DNA of 64,000 bases from Myxococcus sp. CA023 (GTDB lineage: Bacteria; Myxococcota; Myxococcia; Myxococcales; Myxococcaceae), in contig NZ_JAAEAH010000010.1 in NCBI RefSeq assembly GCF_010998615.1, positions 1 through 64,000 on the forward strand, in the 5' to 3' direction. The notes beneath the pieces are model-generated. The model ran no database searches, had not been told where the DNA came from, and worked only from the letters and a program-made list of their open reading frames with translations. How positions within the stretch are numbered: the first letter of the stretch is position 1; the number at the start of each line of letters is the position of its first letter. Both the position numbers and the translations under genes were made by a program. Positions 9,974 through 19,213 of this stretch are shown in pieces.

Positions 9974-10456
9974 ATGAGCAACAGTCACAGCCATCACCAC
10001 GACGACCAGGACAAGGACGAGGTGCTTGCCCGCTACATGGCCCAGCACGGCCTGAAGAGCACGCGGCAGCGCAGCCTCATCATCGACACGTTCTTCGCGG
10101 TGGGAGGCCACCTGTCGGTGGAGGAGCTGTGGAACAAGGTGCGTGAACAGGACACAAAGGTGTCCGTCGCCACCGTGTACCGGACCATGAAGCTGCTCAG
10201 CGAGTGTGGCCTGGCCCACGCGCGCAACTTCGGGGACGGGCAGACGCGCTACGAGGCGGCCGCGGGGCGCGACCACCATGACCACCTGGTCTGTACGCGC
10301 TGCGGCACCATCATCGAGTTCGAGAACGAGCGCATCGAGGCGCTCCAGGACGCCGTGGCCCGCAAGCACGGCTTCAAGGTGACGTCGCACAAGATGGAAC
10401 TGTACGGCCTGTGTCGTGACTGTCAGCGGGCCGGGTCGGCCGCCTCGGAGGCCTGA
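9974..10456 (+). CDS. Fur-family metal-responsive transcriptional repressor
   Basis: 160 residues: a winged-helix domain (LKSTRQRSLIIDTFF, then SVATVYRTMKLL as recognition helix) and a C-terminal metal-binding dimerisation domain with HHDHLVC, a CxxC pair (CTRCG) and a second CxxC (CRDCQ). The N-terminus is His-rich (HSHHHDD), a feature of some Fur and Zur proteins. Motifs do not decide between iron, zinc and peroxide sensing. ATG 9974 has GAAGGA seven bases upstream; an upstream in-frame start at 9938 is not preferred. The thioredoxin-like lipoprotein gene follows after 5 bases, suggesting an operon. Confidence 0.93.
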   Translation: MSNSHSHHHDDQDKDEVLARYMAQHGLKSTRQRSLIIDTFFAVGGHLSVEELWNKVREQDTKVSVATVYRTMKLLSECGLAHARNFGDGQTRYEAAAGRDHHDHLVCTRCGTIIEFENERIEALQDAVARKHGFKVTSHKMELYGLCRDCQRAGSAASEA

Positions 10457-10461
10457 TCGCC

Positions 10462-10977
10462 ATGTCCCGCGTGCTGCTACGGGGCGCCGTCGTGGCGCTG
10501 GTGGCGCTGGCCGGCTGCCGAGGCACCCGGCCGGTGGACGCGGGGTACGCCTTCCTCAACGCGCTGGCGCTGCCGTCGGTAGGGCCCACGCCGCACGACG
10601 TGCGCGCGCTGGACGGGAAGGTGGTGCTCGTCTCGTTCTTCGCGACGTGGTGCTTCCCGTGTCTGGCGGAGATGCCCACGCTGGAGGCGCTCCAGAAGGA
10701 CTACGGCCCCCGAGGCCTCCAAGTGGTGGCGGTGGGCATGGACCTGGAAGGGGAGAAGGTCCTGGCCCCCTTCGCGGACCACTATGCGCTGCGCTACCCG
10801 GTGCTGGTCGCGAACCAGGCGATGATTGAAGGCCACAGCGCCTTCGGGGCCATCCAGGGCCTGCCCACCACCGTGCTGTTGGACCGCCGGGGCCGGGCCG
10901 TGGCCGGCTGGCATGGCGTGGAATCCCACGCCGATATGGCGAAGGCCGTGGAGAAGCTCCTGGCCCAGCCCGAGTAG
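10462..10977 (+). CDS. TlpA/ResA-like thioredoxin-fold lipoprotein
   Basis: 171 residues with a lipoprotein signal (ALAGC, Cys19) and a thioredoxin fold carrying the redox pair Cys64/Cys67 in ATWCFPC. The later cis-proline motif is GLPTTVLLD. Proteins of this type act in the periplasm, reducing apo-cytochrome c or metal-site cysteines. Membrane anchoring through a lipid rather than a helix is a common variant. It follows the Fur-type gene by 5 bases, hinting at a link with metal or haem metabolism (inference). Downstream, ftsB starts 74 bases later. Confidence 0.9.
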   Translation: MSRVLLRGAVVALVALAGCRGTRPVDAGYAFLNALALPSVGPTPHDVRALDGKVVLVSFFATWCFPCLAEMPTLEALQKDYGPRGLQVVAVGMDLEGEKVLAPFADHYALRYPVLVANQAMIEGHSAFGAIQGLPTTVLLDRRGRAVAGWHGVESHADMAKAVEKLLAQPE

Positions 10978-11051
10978 CTCCCCGGCATTGCTACAGGCCT
11001 GGAGCGGAAATCTTGCGGGGCAGGGGGCCACTGGTACGGTCCTCCGCGCTC

Positions 11052-11333
11052 ATGACGGCGAGGCGAAAGTTCCTGGTGGTAGCGGTAGGGGTGGCTGCGG
11101 CCCTGAGCCTCGTGTCCGTCGTGGACGCGAAGGGTTTCCGCCGCTACCTCTCGCTCCGGCAGGACGTGGAGTCGGTGCAGGCCCGCAACCGCTCCCTGTC
11201 CACCCAGAATGAGGCCCTGCGCAATGAGATTGCCGCACTGCGCAAGGACCCGGCCGCGCTGGAGCGCGCCGTGCGTGAGGAGCTCGGCTTCGTGAAGCCG
11301 GGCGAGCTTGTCTTCCACCTGGAGTCCCCATGA
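11052..11333 (+). CDS. ftsB: FtsB/DivIC-type septum formation initiator
   Basis: 93 residues: a short cytoplasmic basic N-terminus (MTARRKF), one membrane span at about 7-25, then a coiled coil (SLRQDVESVQARNRSLSTQ) ending in the family motif of the type AVREELGFVKPGE. FtsB links FtsL and FtsQ in the divisome and helps activate septal peptidoglycan synthesis. ATG 11052 places the span at the usual distance; the in-frame start at 11013 adds 13 unlikely residues. The stop overlaps the next gene's start by four bases (ATGA), so ftsB and the cyclase are translationally coupled. Confidence 0.9.
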   Translation: MTARRKFLVVAVGVAAALSLVSVVDAKGFRRYLSLRQDVESVQARNRSLSTQNEALRNEIAALRKDPAALERAVREELGFVKPGELVFHLESP

Positions 11334-13495
11334 CGTCGCTTCCCGAGTTTCCGTCTCCCGGAAGGTTGCTGCGTCTCGCGGTCCGGTCCATTCCCGCCGC
11401 GGCCGCGCTCGCCACGTTCATCCACCTGGCGCGCGGCGGCTTCCGGGGGCTGAGCACGCTGGGGTGGACCGAGGCGGCCCTGGTGGGCTGCCTCCTGGTG
11501 GGCATCGCCGTGGCCGCCTGGCGCCGGGCCATGCGTGGCGCGGTGGGCGCCGTCGTCGACCTGCGTGATGACCTGGACCTGGGCGGCACGCTCATCTCCG
11601 CGGCCTTCGTCGTGGTGGCCATTGGCGGCGGGGACTTGTTCCCCATCGTCTATTTGCTGATGGCGTTCCTGGTGGCCTTCCTGCCGCGCAACGCGGGACT
11701 CACGCTGCTGGGTGTGGCGCTGGTGTACGACGCGCTGGTGACCCTGGGCGGTCCGGTGCCCAACGCCACGGGCTACCTGACGCACGCGGCCTTCCTGGCC
11801 CTGTTCTCCGGCCTCTACCACCTGGTGCTGGCGGCACGCATCGCCGCCGCGCGCCGGGCGGAGAGCGACGCGGTGCAAAAGCGCATCCGCGAGGTGGAGG
11901 AGCGGGCGCGCACCTTCCGGCTGGTGTCGTCCGGCACGCAGGACAGCTTCAGCGGGATGAGCTCGGACGAGAAGTGGCTGGTGGCCTCGGTGAAGGAGAT
12001 CGAAGGCGCCGTGCAGGCCGCGCTCGAAATCGCGGAGACGGGGCTGCGCACGTACACCTGCGCCGCGTTCCTGCTCACGTCGGATGACCGGAGCCTCAAG
12101 CTGTACGACTGCCGCTCCGGCTCCGAGCGCGTGCAGCGCGAGCGCTTCAACGCGGGTGAGGGCATCATCGGTGGCGTGCTCAAGCGCCGCGCCCCGGTGC
12201 GGATGAACTCGCCGAACGGGCTCAAGGGCGTGACGCACTACGAGGGCAGCGGCCCCGCGGTGCAGGCGCTGCTCGCGGTGCCCATCCTGGAGGCCAGCGG
12301 ACTGGTGCGCGGCGTGCTGGTGGCGGACCGACTGGCGAACGAGCCCTTCAGCGACCAGGACGAAAAGCTGCTCTCCATCATTGCCGGCGAGGTGCTGCGC
12401 TCCATCGAGGTGGAGCGGGTGATGAGCTACATCCGCAAGACGCGCGACGAGAAGGACCGGTTCTTCCGCGCCATCGAGGAGCTCAACCGCGCGGGCAGCC
12501 CGGACCAGGTGTTCGTGGCGGTGCTGGAGAGCACCCGGCAGCTGGCGGGCCTGGACTTCTGCGCGGTGACGCTGGTGTCCGAGGTCGACGGAAAGCGCAT
12601 GCACCGCGTGGTGCGCATGTCCGGCGTGACGGCGCAGGGCCAGGCGCTGTCCGGCCAGAGCTTCGAGGACAACAACGGGCTGGTGGCCAACGTGGTCCGC
12701 TACGGGGCGCCGCTGCCGGGCCGCGACATCAAGGCCATGGACCGGCAGATCATCTTCGACGACGAGACGCAGATTCGCGGCCTGGGTGCGCTGAAGATCT
12801 TCCCGCTGGTGGCGGGGGACCGCATCCTGGGCACGCTGGTGGCCGGCTCGCGCAAGAAGGCCGCGTTCGAGCAGGACGTGCTGCGGATGATTGAGGTCAT
12901 CGCCATCCAGGCCGCGCAGGCGGTGCTGCGTGCGCAGCTGTTCGAGCAGATGGAGCGCATGGCCACCACGGACGGCCTCACCGGCCTGTTCAACCACCGC
13001 ACCTTCCAGACGAAGGCGGACGAAATCCTGGCCCAGGCGCGGCGCTACCAGCGCAAGTGCTCCATCATTCTCACCGACGTGGACCACTTCAAGAGCGTCA
13101 ACGACACCTACGGCCACCCGACGGGAGACCAGGTGCTCAAGGGCGTGGCCCGCATCATCAAGACGATGGCGCGCGACACGGACATCGTCGCGCGGTACGG
13201 CGGCGAGGAGTTCGTCATCGTCATGCCGGAGACGGACGCCAAGGGCGCCTTCACCATCTCCGAGCGCATCCGCGAGGCCGTGCAGGCGGAGACGTTCCAG
13301 ACGGAGATGGGGCCGCTGAAGATCACCATGTCGCTGGGCATCGCCACCTTCCCCGACAGCGCCATGGAGAAGCAGCAGCTCATCGACCTGGCCGACCAGT
13401 GCCTCTACCACTCGAAGCGCAACGGCCGGAACCAGTCCGTCACCGTGGCCATCATGCAGGGCGGCCGGAAGCTCCAGGCGGCGAACGCGTCCTGA
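11330..13495 (+). CDS. dmxA: Membrane diguanylate cyclase, GAF-GAF-GGDEF (DmxA-like)
   Basis: 721 residues. The N-terminus (about 10-170) has several membrane spans, about six; a short coil near 175-200 leads to two GAF domains (about 215-370 and 385-545) and a C-terminal GGDEF domain. The active site is GGEEF at 624-628. The product-binding inhibitory motif RxxD (Arg615-Asp618) sits exactly five residues upstream, so both catalysis and feedback inhibition should work. Architecture and the coupled ftsB match what is described for M. xanthus DmxA, a cyclase recruited to the division site. The name rests on this recognition, not on a search. It makes c-di-GMP from two GTP. Confidence 0.88.
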   Translation: MTSLPEFPSPGRLLRLAVRSIPAAAALATFIHLARGGFRGLSTLGWTEAALVGCLLVGIAVAAWRRAMRGAVGAVVDLRDDLDLGGTLISAAFVVVAIGGGDLFPIVYLLMAFLVAFLPRNAGLTLLGVALVYDALVTLGGPVPNATGYLTHAAFLALFSGLYHLVLAARIAAARRAESDAVQKRIREVEERARTFRLVSSGTQDSFSGMSSDEKWLVASVKEIEGAVQAALEIAETGLRTYTCAAFLLTSDDRSLKLYDCRSGSERVQRERFNAGEGIIGGVLKRRAPVRMNSPNGLKGVTHYEGSGPAVQALLAVPILEASGLVRGVLVADRLANEPFSDQDEKLLSIIAGEVLRSIEVERVMSYIRKTRDEKDRFFRAIEELNRAGSPDQVFVAVLESTRQLAGLDFCAVTLVSEVDGKRMHRVVRMSGVTAQGQALSGQSFEDNNGLVANVVRYGAPLPGRDIKAMDRQIIFDDETQIRGLGALKIFPLVAGDRILGTLVAGSRKKAAFEQDVLRMIEVIAIQAAQAVLRAQLFEQMERMATTDGLTGLFNHRTFQTKADEILAQARRYQRKCSIILTDVDHFKSVNDTYGHPTGDQVLKGVARIIKTMARDTDIVARYGGEEFVIVMPETDAKGAFTISERIREAVQAETFQTEMGPLKITMSLGIATFPDSAMEKQQLIDLADQCLYHSKRNGRNQSVTVAIMQGGRKLQAANAS

Positions 13496-13521
13496 GTTTG
13501 ATGTGGATGTAAGGCAGGAGG

Positions 13522-14307
13522 GTGGCCCTGGTACCGCTGGCGGTGACGACGAGCACGAAGGTGGACGCGGCGCTGGTGCGCGAGGCGCGGGCCGTGGCGG
13601 CGCGATGGGGCGTTCCCTTCCTGCCTCGGCGCGCGAAGGAGAGCGTGGCGCCGTGGCTGGGGACGAAGGCGGCGGCGCTCCTGGTGGTGGGCGGTGACGG
13701 CGTGACGCTGTGGGACGCGGAGGGCTCGTTCGGGTTCCACGCGGGCATGGCGCACCTGCGGCGGATGCGGCTGCGGGCGGGGGAGCCGGATGCCTTCGTT
13801 CGAGTGGCGGAGCTTCGCGCCGGGGACTCGGTGCTGGACTGCACGTTGGGGCTGGCGCAGGACGCGATGGTGGCGTCACTGGCGGTGGGGCCCTCGGGGC
13901 GCGTGGTGGGGCTGGAGCGGAGCCTGGCGCTGGGGGCGGTGGCAGGGGAGGGGCTGCGGCGCTATGCGCTGGGCGAGGACTCAGGGCCCATTGAAGTGGT
14001 GCACGCGGATGCGCGCGAGTACCTGAAGACGTTGCCGTCGCGCGTGTTCGACGTTGTCTTCTTCGATCCGATGTTCGCGAAGCCGCGCAAGTCACAGCCG
14101 GCGTTCGACATGTTGCGCCGCTTCGCGGAACACGCGCCGTTGACGCAGGAGACGCTGGAGGAAGCCCGGCGCGTGGCGCGGCGGTGGGTGGTGGTGAAGG
14201 GCGCGAAGTACACGGACGACCTTCACAAGCTGGGCCTGGAGGACGAGCCCGGCTCGCGCTTCACCGATGTCATCTGGGGCCGCGTGGGGCCCTCCGCCGA
14301 ATCGTGA
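13522..14307 (+). CDS. Class I SAM-dependent methyltransferase, RsmJ-like
   Basis: 261 residues with a Rossmann methyltransferase core: VLDCTLGLAQDA replaces the usual glycine-rich loop I, then VVGLERS, VVHADAREYL and VVFFDPMF. The cysteine-containing loop I and the DPMF motif resemble RsmJ (YhiQ), which makes m2G1516 in 16S rRNA. GTG 13522 is preceded by AGGCAGGAG. It follows dmxA by 26 bases, likely in the same transcript, and is convergent with the Uma2 gene. RsmJ function is an inference from motifs; other guanine-N2 methyltransferases share them. Confidence 0.8.
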   Translation: MALVPLAVTTSTKVDAALVREARAVAARWGVPFLPRRAKESVAPWLGTKAAALLVVGGDGVTLWDAEGSFGFHAGMAHLRRMRLRAGEPDAFVRVAELRAGDSVLDCTLGLAQDAMVASLAVGPSGRVVGLERSLALGAVAGEGLRRYALGEDSGPIEVVHADAREYLKTLPSRVFDVVFFDPMFAKPRKSQPAFDMLRRFAEHAPLTQETLEEARRVARRWVVVKGAKYTDDLHKLGLEDEPGSRFTDVIWGRVGPSAES

Positions 14308-14316
14308 GGGCAGTTG

Positions 14317-14910
14317 TCACGGCTGCACGGTGCCTCCCATTCGCGGCGTCCACAACAGGCCCAGGTCCAAGGGGAGGACCTCGAACGGCTCCGCGTTCAC
14401 GGTGACGTTCCCCGTGAACAACTGGCTCCGGACCCAGTTCGTGGCCCCACGCCGGTAGACCTCCAGGGACTGGCGAACGGGGTCGATGATCCACAGGTTC
14501 GCCACGCCTTCGCGGAAGTACAGCGGCATCTTTCGGACCCGGTCCAGGCTTCGCGTGGAGGGGGACAGGACTTCGCACAGCCAGTCTGGCGCAGTGCTTA
14601 TCCAGGGCAGCTCGGGGTCTGGGGGCTCTGGCAGCCTCTCGCGGCGCCACCCGGCCACGTCGGGCACCACCACATCGCGAGCGAAATGGAGTTCGGGTTC
14701 AACCAGGAACCACCAGCTACCAGGACCCTCACGTGAGAGTTCGAAGGGATGCGCGAGGAGGCTCGTCAGCCGGGCAGCAGCGCGCAGGTGGCCATAGGCG
14801 GGCCTGGGGGAGGCGTACAGCGAGTCATCGACGATTTCTCCGACCCAGCCGACCGGAAGCTGCTCGATGTCCTCGTAGGTCGCTGGTTTCCGATTCTTGC
14901 CCCTGCTCAT
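14317..14910 (-). CDS. Uma2 (DUF820) family PD-(D/E)XK-like protein
   Basis: 197 residues beginning MSRGKNRKPATYEDIEQLP, the usual Uma2 N-terminus. The nuclease-like core shows the acidic EPELHF and VVVPDVAGW strands and the LCEVLSPSTRSLDRVRK motif, ending with LWIIDP. The fold resembles restriction endonucleases, but cellular function is unknown; the family is greatly expanded in cyanobacteria and myxobacteria. I chose ATG 14910, with GAGG eight bases upstream, over GTG 14916. It is a single gene, convergent with the methyltransferase gene 9 bases away. Confidence 0.85.
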   Translation of the reverse strand: MSRGKNRKPATYEDIEQLPVGWVGEIVDDSLYASPRPAYGHLRAAARLTSLLAHPFELSREGPGSWWFLVEPELHFARDVVVPDVAGWRRERLPEPPDPELPWISTAPDWLCEVLSPSTRSLDRVRKMPLYFREGVANLWIIDPVRQSLEVYRRGATNWVRSQLFTGNVTVNAEPFEVLPLDLGLLWTPRMGGTVQP

Positions 14911-15026
14911 GCCCACGCCTCGCCGTGAATGGAACCTGTGAAGTCCTCAAGGTAGCACCCGACCTCCAGGGGTGACTACCTGACAGGTTCCCATCCTACG
15001 GGAGGGTCTGACACGTCGCCTGGGGC

Positions 15027-16736
15027 CTACTCGTTCCCGGCGCCCTTCGGGGGGCCTTCGCTGCCCATCGGGGACAGCCGGGCGGACAGGGCTCCGGCCT
15101 GCTCGTGGGCCATCTTGTCCCGCGGTGAGCGGTAGTACTGCATGGGCGAATGGTGCAGGAAGTTCGACACCCGGCTCGTGTACAGACAGGCGTACTGCTC
15201 CACCTGGTAGCCAAAGCGGCTGTTCTCGTTGCCTTCCTTGAAGAGCAGTCCCCAGTACGGGTTGAAGCCTTCCTCCACGTCCTGCTCGAGCGTGTCCGCG
15301 ATCTCGTTGGCCTCCTTCAAGGCCCGCCGCATCCGGTCCAGCTCCACCTTCGTCTGCTTGCGGAGCTCCTCCACGCCCAGCCGCTCGTCCGGTGCCAGCT
15401 GTTCTCGCTCCAACCGCCGATCCAGGATGTTGAGCAGCGTCTTGTGGTGGTTCACCTCGTCGTCCAGGCGCTCACGGAGCACCTCCACCTGCGACAGCGT
15501 TCCAATCTCCTCCTGCCGCGTCGCCGTGTACGTGATTTCGTCCTCAATCTCCTGGACCACCATGCACGTGCGCCACAGCGACGACTTCTTCGACTTCAGG
15601 ATGTCGCCGTAGATGTGGTCTCCCACGTACAGGATGTTCTCGCCCCGGTAGCCCGTCAGCTCCTCGAATCGCGCCAGGTTGCCACCCGAGTACACCTTGC
15701 CGCGCTCCAGCGACGTGGCCTCGCCCACCACGCGGCCTTCCTCCGTGGAGGCATCCAGCTCCAGGAAGGGGTGCGAGTCGGTGAAGAAGCCCGGCTTGCC
15801 CGCCGACGTCACCACCACGTCGAAGTAGTTCCTCCAGCTCGGGTACTCCGCGAGCTGCCCATCCAGGAGGTACTTCATCACCGCGTCCGTGTAGTCCCAC
15901 GCGGAGTTCGTCAGCAGGAACAGTCGCTTCCCACCCGAGCGCAGCTTGTGCAATGCCGGCCCCAGCTCCGGGTCCAGGAACACGTAGCGCGCCAGGTCCT
16001 TGCGCACCTCGCGCTTGAGCGAGTTGTCCCGGTGCACCGTGTCGATGGCCTCCCGGATGTCGTCGTACAGCTTGCCGTACTGGACCGTGTGCCCTAGCGA
16101 CTCCAGCAGCTCGATGATGCCCGCGAACAGGCACGTCTCCGGCAACGCGAACAACGTGTCGTTCCACGCGAACTGCGGGTTGCGCAGCCGCACACGCCTG
16201 TTCCGGTACAGCTCACGCGAGACCTCGCGCTTCAGCGGGCGCAGCCCGTGGTACGCGCGGCCCACGTGGCCGAAACGGTCCATCTTCAGGATGTTGCCGT
16301 TGACGCGGTCCACCGCCAGGCCGCGCATCACGAAGTGATGGTCGTACAGCAGCCCGCCCACCACCGGCGGATAGCCGTACTCACTCACCAGCTTCGCCAG
16401 CGTCATGTCGAACGACAGCTGCTCCAGTCGACGCATGTGATAGATGGCCAACGTGTAATCCATGTCGAAGCCGAACAGTTCGACACTGGCCATGCGCAGG
16501 TTGCGGTTGACGAAGATGTCCCGCGCCCGTTGCACCACCACCCGGCGCTCGCGGGGCGACGTGAGCAGCTGCGTGAGCTCCTCGTCGGCGAGCAGTCCAT
16601 CGGCGCGCTGTGCGGCGTCCTCGGCGCGGGCTCGATTGAGGGGAGAACGGAAGCTCCCGTGAAGCGGGTCCGGCGCGGGCCCACCCGGGATGGGACGGAA
16701 CGGGGAAAGTGATGGTGCCAAGGGACTCAGACACAT
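15027..16736 (-). CDS. HAD-superfamily 5'-nucleotidase (purine cytosolic-type)
   Basis: 569 residues. HAD motif I is FDMDYTLA with both catalytic aspartates; motif II is LLTNSAW and motif IV is VGDHIYGDI. The layout, including the long helical insertion and the charged C-terminal coil ([14 protein letters not shown]...), matches the HAD-IG family of bacterial and eukaryotic cytosolic purine 5'-nucleotidases, which dephosphorylate IMP and GMP. ATG 16736 is preferred; the frame continues upstream to 16859 but that part would overlap the next gene's leader. Substrate choice cannot be read from sequence. Confidence 0.88.
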   Translation of the reverse strand: MCLSPLAPSLSPFRPIPGGPAPDPLHGSFRSPLNRARAEDAAQRADGLLADEELTQLLTSPRERRVVVQRARDIFVNRNLRMASVELFGFDMDYTLAIYHMRRLEQLSFDMTLAKLVSEYGYPPVVGGLLYDHHFVMRGLAVDRVNGNILKMDRFGHVGRAYHGLRPLKREVSRELYRNRRVRLRNPQFAWNDTLFALPETCLFAGIIELLESLGHTVQYGKLYDDIREAIDTVHRDNSLKREVRKDLARYVFLDPELGPALHKLRSGGKRLFLLTNSAWDYTDAVMKYLLDGQLAEYPSWRNYFDVVVTSAGKPGFFTDSHPFLELDASTEEGRVVGEATSLERGKVYSGGNLARFEELTGYRGENILYVGDHIYGDILKSKKSSLWRTCMVVQEIEDEITYTATRQEEIGTLSQVEVLRERLDDEVNHHKTLLNILDRRLEREQLAPDERLGVEELRKQTKVELDRMRRALKEANEIADTLEQDVEEGFNPYWGLLFKEGNENSRFGYQVEQYACLYTSRVSNFLHHSPMQYYRSPRDKMAHEQAGALSARLSPMGSEGPPKGAGNE

Positions 16737-16808
16737 AACACGCGTGTGGGTGGCTCGGCTCTTACCTTGCGGGGTTTGGAGCCGGCATGGCACGCTTCGG
16801 GATCTGCG

Positions 16809-17120
16809 ATGCGCTCGCCCACCCGACGACAGCCCTCGGAGGCCCCCGAGGCGGTTCAAGCTCGCCTGTCCGCCCGGATCGCCGCGCTCGAAGATCGGGT
16901 TCGCCGCCTGGAGGCCCGGTTGCGTCTGAAAGTCGCCGCCGCCGAGCCCGCCGCGCGAAGAACCTCCCAGCGTGTGGCCGAGCGCCCGGCCCGGGCCCGT
17001 CCCCGCTGCCCGGGGTGCACGCTGGAGCTGCCGCGTGGCCGCCGCGGTGAGTCGTGCGTGTGGTGTGGTTTCGTCTTTTCCGCCGTCACGCGGCGACGTC
17101 CGGCGCGAAAGAAGCGATGA
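16809..17120 (+). CDS. Small coiled-coil protein with C-terminal zinc ribbon
   Basis: 103 residues from ATG 16809. A basic coiled coil (QARLSARIAALEDRVRRLEA) occupies about 18-45, followed by a disordered Arg/Ala stretch and a zinc ribbon with two CxxC pairs (CPGC and CVWC). Its stop overlaps the start of the pseudokinase gene by four bases (ATGA), a strong sign that it is translated and coupled. Unknown function; a nucleic-acid or protein-binding adaptor for the downstream protein is possible. Confidence 0.7.
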   Translation: MRSPTRRQPSEAPEAVQARLSARIAALEDRVRRLEARLRLKVAAAEPAARRTSQRVAERPARARPRCPGCTLELPRGRRGESCVWCGFVFSAVTRRRPARKKR

Positions 17121-19213
17121 CCGCCACGTACCGGCTGACGGGCAAGGTGGAAGGCGGGGAGCTGGCCGAGCTGTATCAGGGCATCGAGCTTCCCGGCATC
17201 CCCGTGGTGGTGAAGCTCTTCCACCCCAGGACGTCTGATCCGGCCTACGCCCATGACCTGGCGGAGACGACGCGGCTGCTCCAGCCCGTGCGGCACCCGG
17301 GCATCCTCCACGTCGTGGACCTGGGCGTCATCCGCCAGCGCCTGGCCGTGGTCCGCGAGGACGTGGACGGCTTCACCCTGGGCACCGCGCTTCAGCGCCT
17401 GCACTCCAAGGACGTGGTGCTGCCGCCCACCGTGGCGCTCCACATCATCATCCAGCTCCTGGAGGCCCTGCATCAGGCGCACGAGGCGGGCGTGGTGCAC
17501 GGCGCCATCACCCCGGGCAACGTGGTGTTGTCGCATGACGGTCTGCCCGCGGTGTGCGACTTCGGCGCGCTGCGCGCCCTCATGGCCGTGCCCCAGCTGC
17601 GCAAGTCGTTTGGCCACCGGGGCCGCGGCACGTACCGCGCGCCGGAAGTCACGCGGGGCGATCCGCACTCCGCGCAGTCGGACATCTATTCGCTCGGTGC
17701 CATCGCCTACGAGCTGCTCACCCAACGTGAGCCCGTGGTGCCCGGCAGCGGCGGGGTGTCCACGCGGCGCAGCGAGGCGTTGCCGCCGCCCAGCCGCGTG
17801 GACCGGCGCATCAATTCACGGCTGGATCCGCTCATCCTCCGCGCACTGGATCCCACGCCCCAGCGCCGCTTCCGCTCCTGTGGCGAGTTCGCCACGTCGC
17901 TTCGCAATCAGCTCGCGGCCAGCGGCGGCATGCCCTCGGTGGACGACGTTCGCCGCTTCGTGCGGGAGCTGTTCCCCAACGAGATGAGCCTCGTCAGCTC
18001 GGGGCCCCCGCCGTTCAAGGAGCCCTTCACGCTGGAGCCCATCTCCGGCGCGGAGATGGACGACCTGCGCGCGGAGGAGCTCGAGAAGTCCGTGGTTCAG
18101 CGAGCCCCATACAGCCGCGCGCTGACCGAGGACGAGGCCAACGCGGAGACGCAGCAGGCCTCCGAGCCCGCGTTCGAGGAGTACCGCCCGGAGCTGTACG
18201 AGCGGGACGTGGCGGACGTGGCCACGCGGGTGCGAGCACCCTCGCGCGTGTCCGCCTCCGACCCCACCTCCGCGCCGGGGGAGGAGGACACCGGGCCCGC
18301 TCCCGCCGGACCGCTGGAGCAGGGGTGGGAAGCGCCGCCGGGCGCCGCTCCGCCGAAGCCTCGCCGCCAGCAGTCGTCGGTGGGGGGAGGGAGCGGCCAC
18401 ACCCGCATCGGGCGAAATCCGCGCCTCAAGGTCGTGGAGGACTTCTCCGCGCCCGAGCCGCCCGCGGATGACGAGGGCTCGGTCTCTGTCTCCGCGCCAG
18501 GTCGCCGCGGTGCCCGGATCCGCCGCGCCCCCGCGGAGGCCAAGGGGCCCAAGACGATTCCGGACGTGTTGCCCGCGGTGCAGCCGGCCTCGGCGCGAGC
18601 ACGTGACGACATCGCGATGCCGCCGTCCGATCCGGCGTTGCCTTCGACGTCCGACGTGCACCGGCGCCTGATGAGCGCGGAGCAGCGGTTGTCCGTGGCC
18701 CAGCACCGGTATGGACGTCGGTTGGGCATCGCGGCGGCCATCGCCGGGGTGGGGTTGATCACCTTCCTGGTGGCCGCGTGGCAGCTCGGTGGTGATACCG
18801 CACCCGCGCCGGAGGAGGCCCCGCGGGAGGCGAAGGCCGAGGCCGCCCCCGAGGGCCCACCGCCTGCCATGCCCATCGCGCCGCCGCCGCCGGTGCCGGC
18901 GCGTCCGCCGCCGCCCGCTCCAGAAGCCGCGTCGCGAGGGGGCGAGGAGGACGAAGACCCCGAGCCGAAGCCTCCCCCGAAGTCTCAGCGCGCGTATGTC
19001 ACCATCACCACCAATGTGCCGGCGACCGTCTACGTCGACGGCGCGCGGCTGAGCCGTCGTACGCCCCTCAACCGATACCCCGTCAAGATGGGCACCCGGC
19101 GCATCAAGCTGGTGTCCGTCGCCACCGGTGAGCCCAAGGAGCTGGACCTGCGCATCAAGCGGGGGCAGCACCTCAAGGTCCTGGTGGACTCGTTCACGTC
19201 TCCGAGGCGGTGA
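17117..19213 (+). CDS. Transmembrane pseudokinase with C-terminal PEGA domain
   Basis: 698 residues. The N-terminal 270 have a protein-kinase fold with the ATP lysine (VVVKLF) and DFG retained, but HRD is replaced by HGAITPGN, so the catalytic aspartate is missing. The glycine loop is also poor. A long disordered acidic/Pro linker follows, one membrane span near 535-555, another Pro-rich stretch, and a PEGA domain (about 630-698; NVPATVYVDGARL) facing the periplasm. A signalling scaffold rather than an enzyme is the natural reading. The start at ATG 17117 overlaps the previous stop; a response-regulator gene overlaps its own stop (GTGA), giving a three-gene coupled operon. Confidence 0.88.
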   Translation: MTATYRLTGKVEGGELAELYQGIELPGIPVVVKLFHPRTSDPAYAHDLAETTRLLQPVRHPGILHVVDLGVIRQRLAVVREDVDGFTLGTALQRLHSKDVVLPPTVALHIIIQLLEALHQAHEAGVVHGAITPGNVVLSHDGLPAVCDFGALRALMAVPQLRKSFGHRGRGTYRAPEVTRGDPHSAQSDIYSLGAIAYELLTQREPVVPGSGGVSTRRSEALPPPSRVDRRINSRLDPLILRALDPTPQRRFRSCGEFATSLRNQLAASGGMPSVDDVRRFVRELFPNEMSLVSSGPPPFKEPFTLEPISGAEMDDLRAEELEKSVVQRAPYSRALTEDEANAETQQASEPAFEEYRPELYERDVADVATRVRAPSRVSASDPTSAPGEEDTGPAPAGPLEQGWEAPPGAAPPKPRRQQSSVGGGSGHTRIGRNPRLKVVEDFSAPEPPADDEGSVSVSAPGRRGARIRRAPAEAKGPKTIPDVLPAVQPASARARDDIAMPPSDPALPSTSDVHRRLMSAEQRLSVAQHRYGRRLGIAAAIAGVGLITFLVAAWQLGGDTAPAPEEAPREAKAEAAPEGPPPAMPIAPPPPVPARPPPPAPEAASRGGEEDEDPEPKPPPKSQRAYVTITTNVPATVYVDGARLSRRTPLNRYPVKMGTRRIKLVSVATGEPKELDLRIKRGQHLKVLVDSFTSPRR

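Noticed and set aside
11144-14095. A 983-residue reverse-strand frame over ftsB, dmxA and the methyltransferase gene
   Set aside because: Low-complexity Pro/Ala/Arg and His-rich translation; the forward genes have full domain motifs and coupled starts.
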